DNA from: a candidate division SR1 bacterium
GTDB taxonomy: Bacteria > Patescibacteriota > Gracilibacteria > Absconditabacterales > Absconditicoccaceae
Direction: 5' to 3'
Length of the DNA stretch: 13,947 nt
NCBI GenBank assembly: GCA_007116275.1
Contig: SKIU01000033.1
Location: 1 to 13,947 of the forward strand
Shown here: piece after piece, positions 1 through 7,685 of the stretch
Numbering within the stretch: position 1 is the first letter of the stretch
Layout of the letters: each line of letters starts with the position of its first letter
The notes under the pieces: generated by a model
The model's database searches: none
What the model saw: the letters and a program-made list of their open reading frames with translations, nothing else
Told to the model about the DNA's origin: nothing
Made by a program: the position numbers and the translations under genes

Positions 1-1
1 T

Positions 2-592
2 ATTATTGATTGATGTAGTGAAAAATACCATCCTTGTCAGGCATTGGGTGACATGCTTACTATGATAGAAAGTGTTTGATCATTAGAAAATCTCCACCAT
101 ATAGCATGGTTATGAATAGAAAATAATGTCTGTAACTCTTTGAAAATATTATGTACAAAACTATGAATACAACTATCTTTGTTGTGTCCGGAACAACACC
201 AATCAAGTATTGATGTCGAACTTGATACAATCTGTGATAAAGCATGATATATCAATCGTACACTCAACAAGTCAGTAGGACTGCAACATGCACAATTTAT
301 CCATACTGATACATGGATGGATATGGAGTTTTTTACTAACTGAGAAGTAATTGAAGCATACAAAGATCAGTATAATAATAGGATACAGGCGTTTAGTCCC
401 TATCAAGTATCCAAGTCTCTTATCGAATCATATGCTCCCAATGCGAAAGTTATGCATTGCCTTCCTGCTCATATTGGCTATGAGATCACGCAAGATGCTA
501 TCGATCATCCAAACAGTATCATCTTTACACAAACTGCGAATAGACTGCATATACAAAAAGCAATACTTCTATGGTTGTGGCAGCATAAATAG
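2..592 (+). CDS. argF: Ornithine carbamoyltransferase, C-terminal part (5' end outside window)
   Basis: Transfers the carbamoyl group between carbamoyl phosphate and ornithine/citrulline in the cytoplasm. It serves either arginine synthesis or, run backwards, the arginine deiminase energy pathway; the window does not show which. About 196 residues remain, up to TAG at 590-592. The carbamoyl-phosphate-binding HPCQ motif is at 29-40 and is followed by ALGDML. The ornithine-side HCLPA motif is at 455-469, and the C-terminal NRLHIQKAILLWL helix is typical of the family. Six in-frame TGA codons must be read as sense. The one at 113-115 (WLG-IENNV) sits where OTCases have the Gly of the GDxNNV motif, which supports Gly. 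No other arginine gene is visible downstream, so the operon context is unknown. Confidence in the family is high; anabolic versus catabolic role is open. Confidence 0.93.
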
Positions 593-641
593 TATTTACT
601 ATAAGCGAATATTTGTCAACTTATCACAGTCACAAATATAG

Positions 642-671
642 TTGCAAATGCGTATGGCATAGATATATATT
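642..671 (+). promoter_or_regulatory. Possible sigma70-type promoter for the SLH gene
   Basis: TTGCAA at 642-647 and TATATT at 666-671 are separated by 18 bases, in the 146-base gap between argF and the SLH gene. The match is moderate and the region is AT-rich, so chance is possible. No rho-independent terminator was seen after argF in this gap. Confidence 0.35.
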
Positions 672-685
672 ATGTATCCGTTTAT

Positions 686-713
686 AGCTACTGGCTACTA
701 GCCGTGTGGCTTA
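686..713 (+). repeat. Degenerate heptanucleotide tandem repeat, array 1
   Basis: Four consecutive 7-base units read AGCTACT, GGCTACT, AGCCGTG and TGGCTTA. The second and third units also form a small GGCT/AGCC hairpin. The array lies between argF and the SLH gene. The same unit family recurs at 7179-7214, and a related heptad lies inside the SLH gene at 778-805. Confidence 0.55.
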
Positions 714-738
714 CATCATTTACTTACTGTCTATACCT

Positions 739-2712
739 ATGACAAAACCTATAAAAATATCATTATGATTTCTCCTACTTGCAGCTTGTAGCTTGCAACT
801 TACATCTTTTGCTAATGAACCACAGCTCGTCATCGACCCTATCACTAAAAGAATATACGTTACTACTGGTGATGCAACGACGACTCCAGTCGTACAAGAA
901 CAGTCTACTGGTAACAATTTTAACTTCGCTGACAATTATATTAGTGCAACTGGCGCTGATACCCAAAATAACACAGAAGGACAAACTTGAGATACTGATA
1001 ATGAGACTAACGAAGAAGACACTCCTCCAACTATACAGATCGAAACAGAATGATTGACAGAATTTGAACAAGCATTGGCACGAATGTATGCTAATGGACT
1101 TACACAATACGATACAGCAGAAACCTATAGACCAGCTGATGGACTCACAAGAGAAGAAGCTGCAAAAATAATCGGTGAAGCGTATAGAAAACTTGGCTAT
1201 CCTACTGAGACTAAAAATGAAAACTGTAGTTTTGCTGATGCGGACAAATTTGATCCGACTCTCGTAACAAATATTGAAGATGTATGTACATGGTGATTGT
1301 TCCAAGGAAGTGCATGAAATTTTCTCCCAACAGAAAGCATGACCAAATGACAAGCACTTGCAGTATTGATAAGAATGCTTGAAGGAAAAAAATCTGAAGA
1401 AATAGGTGCCGTACGATGGGATATATATCACAAAAAATGACTCACTATAGGGATCACACAAGATCCACGTGTAGAACTATTTGATCAACCCATAACCAGA
1501 GAAGAAATAGCACTATTTGTATGGAGAGTAAAAAATATAGTCGAAAATGAACAACTCAGAGTTTTTAGTCTCAACACTATGGGACAAATAGATGGTGATA
1601 CGACAGGAACACAATCTATCAGCAACGAACAACATCTCCAATCTCTGGCATCAGGTATAGATCTTGCAAATGATCCAGAACTACAAGAGGCTATAAATTG
1701 GATGTATGAAAATGGGTTTACTGTTCATCAGACAGCCAAAGAATTTAATCCATTTACTCTTACAACGAGAGAACAAGCGGCTAAAATAATCGATATATTT
1801 GCAGGATTGTATGGTGGTGGTGAAATAACGCTTCTTCCAGAAAGTAGCTGTACGTTTAGTGATCTTGGAGATACGCCTGATGATCTGATACCACATATCA
1901 TTAGTGCTTGTAGACAATGACTTATTGTCGGAGCAGGAAGTACATTCAACCCCAAAGGCACTATGAGCAAAGCACAGTTTATCGTCGCTCTTGTAAGATT
2001 ATTGGAAGGAAAACAGTTAGATGAAAGAGTTAATCCACGATGGAAAAATTATTTTGAACTTGCTCGTTCATTGGAAATTGTCGGACCTGGAGATGTGATT
2101 ACTTTTGACAATGCTATCACCAGATATGAAGTGGCTATATTTTTGTACAGATTTAAAGTGAAATACCTTATCCTCAAAAATCTCAACAATAGTAGATTAC
2201 CAAATGAAATCGTTAGCATGGTTTCTGACTCAGTCTCTACTGGGGTAAACAATCTTCCTGAATGAGAAGTTTTTGTTAACACTCCTCTTCTCTCTGATAA
2301 TAATTTTTCTGTATGATATATAGATGTTTTTGGTACAAGACAAAAAATCGTAAGGACATCTCGTGAAAGTTTCTTTAGTAACAACCTTGTATGGTATGGA
2401 GATATCTTTGATATGGAAACTGATGAGAAGATCTGAACAGTGACATTTATTATCGGAAACGGATTTTTGATAGAATGAACCATGAGATACACTAATGCGA
2501 CAAGAGATTTTATTATCACAGCCATCCCTGGAAAACAATCAACATATGCTATCAGAACCGTTCAAAGAGGTGGATGAGAAACTGTTGCTATAGATGATTT
2601 GGCAGAAGCTGCTAATACAGAGGGTGATATAGAAGATGAAAGCGATGAAGAACAAGATGATAGTGATACAACTACTTGATCAGTAGATACTGGAACTGGA
2701 ACAGTACAATAA
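739..2712 (+). CDS. Secreted protein with two triplets of S-layer homology (SLH) domains
   Basis: 657 aa, ATG at 739, TAA at 2710. The N-terminus has a Lys-rich start and a hydrophobic core (residues 7-16), with either a Sec cleavage site after SFA (about residue 25) or a lipobox LAAC ending at Cys17. After a Thr/Asn/Glu-rich linker come SLH-like modules at about 106-152, 178-217 and 225-265. A second set lies at about 312-358, 383-425 and 434-474, recognisable by TREEAAKII/TREQAAKII, FLP or FNP, and the repeated RMLEGK/RLLEGK ends. SLH triplets are known to bind secondary cell-wall polymers and anchor S-layer or surface proteins, so a surface location is inferred. Residues about 490-620 are unassigned, and the tail is acidic and Thr/Gly-rich. 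Fourteen in-frame TGA codons are read as Gly. The standard code would cut it into five or more pieces. The metallophosphoesterase gene follows 26 bases later. Confidence 0.9.
778..805 (+). repeat. Heptanucleotide tandem repeat inside the SLH signal-peptide region, array 2
   Basis: Four 7-base units read CTTGCAG, CTTGTAG, CTTGCAA and CTTACAT. They encode the AACSLQLTS part of the signal peptide, including the possible lipobox Cys. Because 7 is not a multiple of 3, unit gain or loss would shift the frame. Confidence 0.55.
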
Positions 2713-2738
2713 CATAGATTTATATACAACACCACACT

Positions 2739-3227
2739 ATGAAAATTACCATTATGTCTGATAGTCACGAGCATTGGGACAATCTCCGTGCTGCTATAGC
2801 GATAGCAAATAAGCAAGGATGTGAGGTGTTATTATTTGCTGGAGATCTGATGGCACCAGGTAATGGACTAGCTGCACTCAAAACGTTTGATGGTCCCGTA
2901 CATATGGTTTTCTGAAATAATGATGGTGATATATATAAACTTACGCACAATAGCCAGTGAACCAACATAGATATCCATGGAGACATCTATGAAGATACTA
3001 TCGATGGACTAAAGGTTATGATGAATCACTATCCACAAATAGTCAACTGGGCAGCTAAATCTGGGGACTATGATCTATGTATCTATGGACACGACCACAG
3101 CTATCACTATAGTACTATAGATAATACACAATTATTAAATCCTTGATCTATCCTAGGAGACAAGGAAGCGGCGTGATTTGTGATATATAATACACAGAGT
3201 AAGGAAGTAGAACGTATTATACTATAG
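2739..3227 (+). CDS. YfcE/MJ0936-type metallophosphoesterase
   Basis: 162 aa, ATG 2739, TAG 3225; the length is normal for this small single-domain family. Metal-ligand motifs appear in order: D8-S-H10 (SDSHEHW), G35-D36, G59-N-N-D62, a later N-H (MMNHYP) and GH118DH120. The NPGS motif near the C-terminus is also typical. The first Gly of GNND (TGA at 2913-2915) and the Gly of NPGS are both TGA codons, which is strong support for UGA = Gly. Related enzymes hydrolyse phosphodiesters with Mn2+ or Ni2+; the natural substrate is not predictable. It is probably cytoplasmic, as there is no signal peptide. It lies 26 bases after the SLH gene and probably shares its transcript. The stop is immediately followed by the palindromic repeat at 3228. 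Confidence 0.9.
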
Positions 3228-3330
3228 TCATTCTGAGCCTGCCTGCGCCTGCCTGACGGCAGTCAGGGTAGGCAGGCAACGCGAAGAATCTTTATAATTA
3301 CTAAGATCCTTCGTTCCACTCAGGATGACA
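3228..3330. repeat. Nested palindromic intergenic element
   Basis: The outer imperfect palindrome pairs TCATTCTGAG (3228-3237) with CTCAGGATGA (3319-3328), and CGAAGAATCTT (3282-3292) with AAGATCCTTCG (3303-3313), each with one mismatch. The left arm carries 44 bases (3238-3281) where the right arm has 5. Those extra bases contain a second palindrome: GCCTGCCT (3247-3254) against AGGCAGGC (3270-3277), with an inner GAC/GTC pair. It begins directly after the metallophosphoesterase stop and ends at an ATG (3325) in frame with ruvB. It is locally more GC-rich than its surroundings and looks like a mobile or REP-like element carrying a second insertion. Confidence 0.8.
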
Positions 3331-3363
3331 GATATACTGAACAATTTATATGACAATACTCCC

Positions 3364-4302
3364 ATGGAAGTAAAAAAAATAACACAAGATGTTATGATAG
3401 ATATTAAACCATGAATGAGGCCTGATGATCTGGCATCTTTTGTCTGACAATGACATATCAAAAAGCAGCTCGATACCGCGATCGATAGTGCGAAAAAAAG
3501 GAAATCTCCTGTCGGGCATATGTTATTTGCAGGACCGAGTGGATTTGGGAAAACAACGCTTGCACATATTGTCAGCAAGGAAATGAATCGCAACATCAAA
3601 GCTATTACTGCTTATGCTATCAGCAAACCTGCAGAAATCATTTCTATCCTCAACAGTCTGGAAGAGTGAGATATTCTTTTTATCGACGAGCTTCATAGAC
3701 TTAGGCCACAGGTGGAAGAAGTATTGTATGTCGCGATGGAAGATTATGTGATCGATATCGTGATGCCTGATGGTGAAAATATGAGAATTCCCATCGTGCC
3801 ATTTACGCTTATCGGTGCAACAACGAAGTCTGAAAGTTTATCACAGCCATTGAAAAATAGGTTTGTGTATCAGTTTCATTTTATGGATTATAGTACCCAA
3901 GAAAAACAGCACATCATCCAGACTTATCTGGACAAACACGAGGTTCCATTAGCAGACAAACTCCTCTTAGACATCATCCATGAAAAAGTAGATAGTGTAC
4001 CCAGAGAAATCCATAACATGTGTATCAAGCTCAGAGATTATGTTGTATCACACAATATCAGTTCTGTCGATCATATGACGTGGGAAGCATTTTTGCTCCA
4101 TGCACAGATCGATGAAGGTGGAATGTCTGTCTTGCATAAGAAATATCTGGATATCCTCTCGCAGTATGATAGACCTATCGGTGTGAGAACTATCGCTGTA
4201 CAGCTTGGAATGCACGAAAAAGCTATTGAAGAAGATATAGAACCACTTTTATTGAAGCTTGGGAAGATAGAAAAAAAGTCTGGGGGAAGGTGTTTGGTGT
4301 AG
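3364..4302 (+). CDS. ruvB: Holliday junction branch migration ATPase RuvB
   Basis: 312 aa, TAG at 4300. This is the hexameric AAA+ motor that, with RuvA, drives branch migration of Holliday junctions in recombinational repair. In order: the RuvB N-terminal signature MRPDDLASFVGQ (residues 18-29), Walker A GPSGFGKTT (57-65), Walker B FIDELH with D108-E109, sensor LIGATTKS, arginine finger in LKNRF (R166), then the lid and C-terminal winged helix. The Gly of VGQ is TGA (3445-3447), one of four in-frame TGAs. The start at 3364 gives a near-usual N-terminus. An in-frame ATG at 3325 would add 13 residues but lies inside the palindromic element. ruvA and ruvC are not adjacent. Confidence 0.95.
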
Positions 4303-4325
4303 GTGTTTGTATAACTTAAGTCATC

Positions 4326-5039
4326 ATGATATCTAAAAAAATCATTAACGATAGAATAGATAAATTTTTATGATACTGAGATATTAAAACGGACATTTGG
4401 TTTGTATGAATGGAAGAATGATTTTGAGGAACTATTGAGGAGTTAGAAATAAGATTAAAATCCACAAAAAGTAAAAACATCATAGATGTTTATCATGATA
4501 TGGTTAATGTCCCAGATCACATCAAACGATTTATTCCTAATGCTCCGATACAAAGAACACTTAGTAAACTTATCTTAATATACCTTACATTAAAATGAAA
4601 AAACATTATTTCTAATGAAGATATAAGAGAGACTCAAACTAATATATTTGGTAGAATAAATAGTGATACATGCAATTTGGAACTAATGCCACTACCCTGT
4701 CGCTCAGTTAATGAGAAAGATTGGATATATAAAGATTTTAATATTCCGTGACTTTGATCAAGAAAGGAATATATCGAAAGATTTATGCCACAGAGAATAT
4801 GCTTGTTTCAAAAACTAATTCATGAAAAAAAGCCAAAAATTGTAATATTTTACTCATTTAGCTATAGGGACAAACGAGATCTAATAATTTGAAAGCCGAC
4901 AAAGAAAATAAATAATTTATTTTTTTATAGAAACAGTCATACAAACTTTTTTATTATTCCACATCCTGCAGCTCACTCATTAACAAAAAAAGACTGGTAT
5001 AAGATAGCTGAAGATATAAAATATATAAGCAAACAATAA
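4326..5039 (+). CDS. Uracil-DNA-glycosylase-superfamily-like protein (tentative)
   Basis: 237 aa, ATG 4326, TAA 5037; nine TGA codons read as Gly, so no ORF of note survives under the standard code. Near the N-terminus is DIWFVGMEEGFGG, and near the C-terminus NFFIIPHPAAHS. A glycine-rich loop after a hydrophobic strand early on, and a hydrophobic strand ending in HP[SA] late, is the arrangement of the UDG superfamily, whose members excise damaged bases. That is the basis of the call and it is weak. The central part (residues about 80-130, LMPLPCRS) is not recognised. Its base composition looks more AT-rich than ruvB upstream and the cupin downstream, which may indicate separate acquisition. 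It lies 23 bases after ruvB. The ORF is near certain; the function is inference. Confidence 0.7.
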
Positions 5040-5067
5040 TTTTTTTATCATCTTACATTATCACACC

Positions 5068-5466
5068 ATGAAAGGATTTCACACAAACATCGAGCAAGAT
5101 ACGCTGGATAATCTCAATTTTAGGAAGGTTCTGTATACAGGGAAGCATATGCAGCTTGTGCTGATGACACTGCAACCATGAGAAGACATCGGGATGGAAG
5201 TACACAAGGAAAATGATCAATTTTTCCGTTTTGAATGAGGAGAAGGAAAATGCATCATCGATGGACATAGCTATGATGTCGAAGATGGTTCTGCTATCGT
5301 CATCCCTGCTGGGGCTGAGCATAATGTCATAAATACATCCCATGTCGAACCACTCCATATGTACACTATCTATGGGCCATCGCACCACAAAGATGGTATC
5401 ATACGTGTAACTAAGGAAGAAGCTGAAGCAAACGACGAAGATTTTGATGGTGTGACGAGTGAGTAG
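5068..5466 (+). CDS. Small single-domain cupin protein
   Basis: 132 aa, ATG 5068, TAG 5464. It shows cupin motif 1 in a variant form (GMEVHKENDQFFRFEGGEG, with one His plus Asp/Gln) and a clear motif 2 (G-x5-PAGAEHNVIN). It resembles the widespread mannose-6-phosphate-isomerase-like cupins with FRKVLYTGKHMQLVLM near the start and YTIYGPSHHKDG near the end. The barrel probably binds one metal ion through the motif His residues. The substrate of this subgroup is not known to me. TGA encodes the Gly of QPGED and the first Gly of EGGEG. There is no signal peptide, so it is cytoplasmic. It lies 28 bases after the UDG-like gene. Confidence 0.88.
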
Positions 5467-5500
5467 GTCTTGCTTTTGGGAAGTAATTATCCATACTGAC

Positions 5501-5506
5501 TATAAT
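5501..5506 (+). promoter_or_regulatory. Possible -10 box for the secreted-protein gene
   Basis: A TATAAT hexamer lies 22 bases before the ATG at 5529, preceded by TGAC. No good -35 hexamer is found at 16-18 bases; TTGCTT at 5470 is 25 bases away. Confidence 0.35.
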
Positions 5507-5528
5507 TTTTTATTATTTATCATATCCT

Positions 5529-6032
5529 ATGAGAAAATTATTTGTCGTTTTATCAACAACCGTACTGTTTTTTGGATTTAGTTCTGCAGGCTTATTTAAT
5601 CAGTTAGAAGAATCGATTCAGTCATCAGTAGATGCACTAGAGGAAAAACTATCGACACAATATCCATTATTCTATGAAGAATGTGTTATTCCAGAATGGA
5701 ATGAAGAAAGTGCATTAATTGATGAAGATGAAGATAGTCCATATTTTCTTAGTCCACAAGGATGTAATGGTCAGTATGAAACTGAACTCACTATAGTAAA
5801 CAATATACTTAGTAAGATACTTGACGATACGAGTGATTATGATGAGGAATTAACCATGGAAGATATAACGATGGCTTTGGGGATTGTGACTATGTTGATA
5901 GAAATTTTGGAAGAAAGAAGAAATGAAGCTCTCGCTGCCAACAGACTACCTGCTCAGATAGACATCATGTTCTCGGCTATGATATACTATTTTGAAATAG
6001 CAAAACTAGGGCTCAATATTATGACATTGTAA
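5529..6032 (+). CDS. Small secreted protein of unknown function
   Basis: 167 aa, ATG 5529, TAA 6030. The N-terminus is a classical Sec signal peptide: MRK, then a hydrophobic stretch VVLSTTVLFFGF, then SSAG with probable cleavage after SSA (about residue 20). The mature part is acidic and largely helical in character (QLEESIQSSVDALEEKL; ITMALGIVTMLIEILEERR). Two Cys residues (YEECVIPEWN and PQGCNG) could form a disulfide outside the cell. Unusually for this window it contains no in-frame TGA; all its glycines use GGN. No family recognised. Its own -10 box suggests transcription separate from the cupin. Confidence 0.82.
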   Translation: MRKLFVVLSTTVLFFGFSSAGLFNQLEESIQSSVDALEEKLSTQYPLFYEECVIPEWNEESALIDEDEDSPYFLSPQGCNGQYETELTIVNNILSKILDDTSDYDEELTMEDITMALGIVTMLIEILEERRNEALAANRLPAQIDIMFSAMIYYFEIAKLGLNIMTL

Positions 6033-6047
6033 ATTACAATAGATCTC

Positions 6048-6075
6048 TTGATTTTTGGGGAAAATCGACTATAAT
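6048..6075 (+). promoter_or_regulatory. Sigma70-type promoter
   Basis: TTGATT (6048-6053) and TATAAT (6070-6075) with a 16-base spacer lie just after the stop of the secreted-protein gene. The spacer contains a GATTTT/AAAATC hairpin (6050-6066), which may be an operator or chance. Expected transcription start is near 6082, upstream of the small gene pair. Confidence 0.55.
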
Positions 6076-6095
6076 ATAAGTATATATTTAAGGTA

Positions 6096-6290
6096 TTGAT
6101 TGAAAAAACGTTATGCAAACTTCCACATATAGATCGTATACTACTCTCTGTTGTGGACTCTTGTGCTGTAGCATATAAGAAGGATCGTTTTTCTCGTTGT
6201 CCCTCTTTAGGCGAGTGACAGTTCTTCGCCAAAAGCGAGGTTCAGAAAAATGTAGCCGATCTTTATATGCTTTTTTTACGCCATGAATAA
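6096..6290 (+). CDS. Possible 64-aa small protein overlapping the next gene
   Basis: The frame opens after TAA at 6072-6074 and runs to TAA at 6288-6290, overlapping the next ATG (6283) by 8 bases in an ATGAATAA arrangement typical of translational coupling. The best start is TTG at 6096; no ATG lies early enough. The product reads plausibly (VVDSCAVAYKKDRFSRCPS, then FFAKSEVQKNVADLYMLFL), with one TGA as Gly and three Cys. A promoter sits immediately upstream. Against it: a non-ATG start, no known family, and frames stay open more easily when only TAA and TAG stop. The alternative is a roughly 200-base leader RNA for the next gene; a GGCGA/TCGCC stem at about 6214-6234 would fit that. Confidence 0.4.
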
Positions 6291-6768
6291 TACACCATAT
6301 ACGACACTCAAATTTCTTGACAGCATACAATCACACTATGTATACTTGAGCACTGACCTTTATAAAGCGATGTCCAATAGTAATGGATCACTCAGTGTCT
6401 ATGCTTGATTATATAATGCATACAACGATTACTTGGCTGCGGAAAAAATACCATTGTACAAACATATCGTTAGGCAACGATTTGAGACACTTGATCAATC
6501 GACACAAAATGATCTCAAAGATATTATTCAATGAGAAAAATTCTATTTTGATATTACTGTTATGGGTTCCAAAAAAGAAGCTAAGTTTAATCAACATCAA
6601 TACAGTTTTGTTAGCGTACTGCATCGTATCATACAAGAAGATAGTGATCTATCTATAGAACACTGAACAAGATGACATTATGTATGATGATGAACTACCA
6701 AAGAAGCTGTCGAACCTATTAGTGTTCTCGGTCATGGTTGACCAGACAATCGAGATCCTGATCAATAA
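6283..6768 (+). CDS. Hypothetical protein with a Gly/His-rich C-terminus
   Basis: 161 aa, ATG 6283, TAA 6766, ending three bases before a strong terminator. Residues about 1-120 are mixed helical, with many Tyr and Gln (LYKAMSNSNGSLSVYAGLYNAYNDY; KHIVRQRFETLDQ). The last 40 residues are rich in Gly and His (EHGTRGHYVGGGTTKEA, then LGHGGPDNRDPDQ). Eight codons are TGA, including three in a row at 6685-6693 (GGG). No signal peptide or membrane segment. No family recognised and no function proposed. In-frame upstream extension is blocked by TAG at 6253-6255, so the ATG start is well supported. Confidence 0.8.
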
Positions 6769-6770
6769 TA

Positions 6771-6802
6771 AAAAAAAGCTCCAAAGTATTGGAGCTTTTT
6801 TT
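6771..6802. terminator. Bidirectional rho-independent terminator
   Basis: AGCTCCAA and TTGGAGCT form an 8-bp stem with loop AGTA, flanked by seven A on the left and seven T on the right. It lies between two convergent genes, so it can end transcription from both strands. Confidence 0.92.
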
Positions 6803-6819
6803 GTAACAATACAATTTAT

Positions 6820-7155
6820 TTAGAAAGGCAAATCATCTCCTCCATCACTATCAGCTGCAGCAGCGGCTGGTGCGGATGAACCATCTGCAGATTCTATTCT
6901 CCATGCGTTGACACGGTTATATAATCTTCCGTTGTATTCACTATGTTTGAAATTGATACTTACAGTCACCTCATCTCATTCTTTGTGTTCTTTGATCATA
7001 TCTGTCTTATCTCCTAGGATATCGATAGCGAGACTATTTCTTTTGTAATCTTCCATCTCTCCTGGTTCTTCGACTACGAATGTTACTTTTTTGATTTGAT
7101 TTTGTCCGACAAGTTCTTCTGGAGTAATTTTTGTGATTTTTCCGGTAAATTGCAT
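6820..7155 (-). CDS. DUF3127-type OB-fold protein with SSB-like C-terminal tail
   Basis: 111 aa, ATG at 7155-7153, TAA at 6822-6820. It begins with a short beta-rich domain (MQFTGKITKITPEEL; KKVTFVVEE; SLAIDILGDK; GDEVTVSINFK; EYNGRLYNRVNAWRIE). Order and motifs fit DUF3127, a predicted OB-fold related to single-strand DNA-binding proteins. An Ala/Ser/Gly linker (about 90-105) leads to an acidic end, GGDDLPF. Bacterial SSBs end in an acidic Asp-Asp-[IL]-Pro-Phe tip that recruits repair and replication proteins, so ssDNA binding with partner recruitment is a reasonable inference. One TGA (Gly of KEGDEV). It is the last gene of the der-lspA cluster, 73 bases after lspA. Confidence 0.85.
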
Positions 7156-7178
7156 AGGTATGAGATATAATAATATAA

Positions 7179-7214
7179 AGCTATTGGTTATTAAGCTATT
7201 AGCTACTAACCATT
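7179..7214 (-). repeat. Degenerate heptanucleotide tandem repeat, array 3
   Basis: On the plus strand the units read AGCTATT, GGTTATT, (A)AGCTATT, AGCTACT and AACCATT. The array fills half of the 73-base gap between lspA and the OB-fold gene. It belongs to the same unit family as 686-713. Confidence 0.55.
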
Positions 7215-7228
7215 TTCGTTTTCATAAT

Positions 7229-7654
7229 CTATTGTTTTCATCCAAACTTTCAAGGGAAAAGGGTCCGAATAATGATAGCTATTGCTCATATAGTGATAGC
7301 GATATCTGCTATATTGAATATTGGCCAAAACCCTAGATCTATAAAATCCCTCACTCATCACAACACTACTCTATCATAGAGGTTTCATAGCGCACCAGCA
7401 AGAATGATAGCATATATCCATCGTGTGATTTGTTTTTGATAATAGAGCCATGACAAGGCAGCGATTGCTCCCAATGTAACCAACATAACTACCAGCATGG
7501 GTATAGGTATCGACCAGGCTATCCCCTCATTAAAATGTGCGGTTATCAATCATCGATCTGCATACAGTTGTTTATCATAAAATATATACTTACTCCGTAA
7601 ATCAAGAACAAAGACTAACAACGATAATACTATCGTAAAAATACTTCTATGCAT
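7229..7654 (-). CDS. lspA: Lipoprotein signal peptidase (signal peptidase II)
   Basis: 141 aa, ATG at 7654-7652, TAG at 7231-7229. A membrane aspartyl protease that removes signal peptides from prolipoproteins at the lipid-modified Cys. Four hydrophobic segments are visible (about 5-19, 51-70, 78-90, 113-130). Family blocks are all present: D18..K22 (LDLRSKY), NEGIAWS (42-48), GALGNLYDR with N91, catalytic D103 in VRDFID, and N114/D117 in FNIAD. Seven TGA codons are read as Gly, including G90 of LGN and the pair before VRD. Its length is slightly short but complete. It follows der by 31 bases in the same direction. The possible lipobox of the SLH protein would make that protein a substrate. 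Confidence 0.95.
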
Positions 7655-7685
7655 TATAACAATATATAATAAATAATATACACTA

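Noticed and set aside
37..641. Plus-strand 96-codon and minus-strand 108-codon ORFs at the window start
   Set aside because: Both overlap the ornithine carbamoyltransferase frame, which holds HPCQ and HCLPA; they lack any family signal.
686..805. CRISPR array
   Set aside because: The repeats are 7-base tandem units without spacers; no 25-40 base direct repeats with spacers occur in the window.
775..1461. Long minus-strand ORF (228 codons) opposite the SLH gene
   Set aside because: It is low-complexity, rich in Ser/Phe/Ile/Cys, and antisense to a clearly coding SLH protein; a shadow frame.
2049..2538. Minus-strand ORFs of about 100-160 codons opposite the SLH C-terminus
   Set aside because: Antisense shadows with no family features; the plus frame is continuous under code 25.
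5053..5388. Minus-strand ORF opposite the cupin
   Set aside because: Antisense shadow; the plus frame carries complete cupin motifs.
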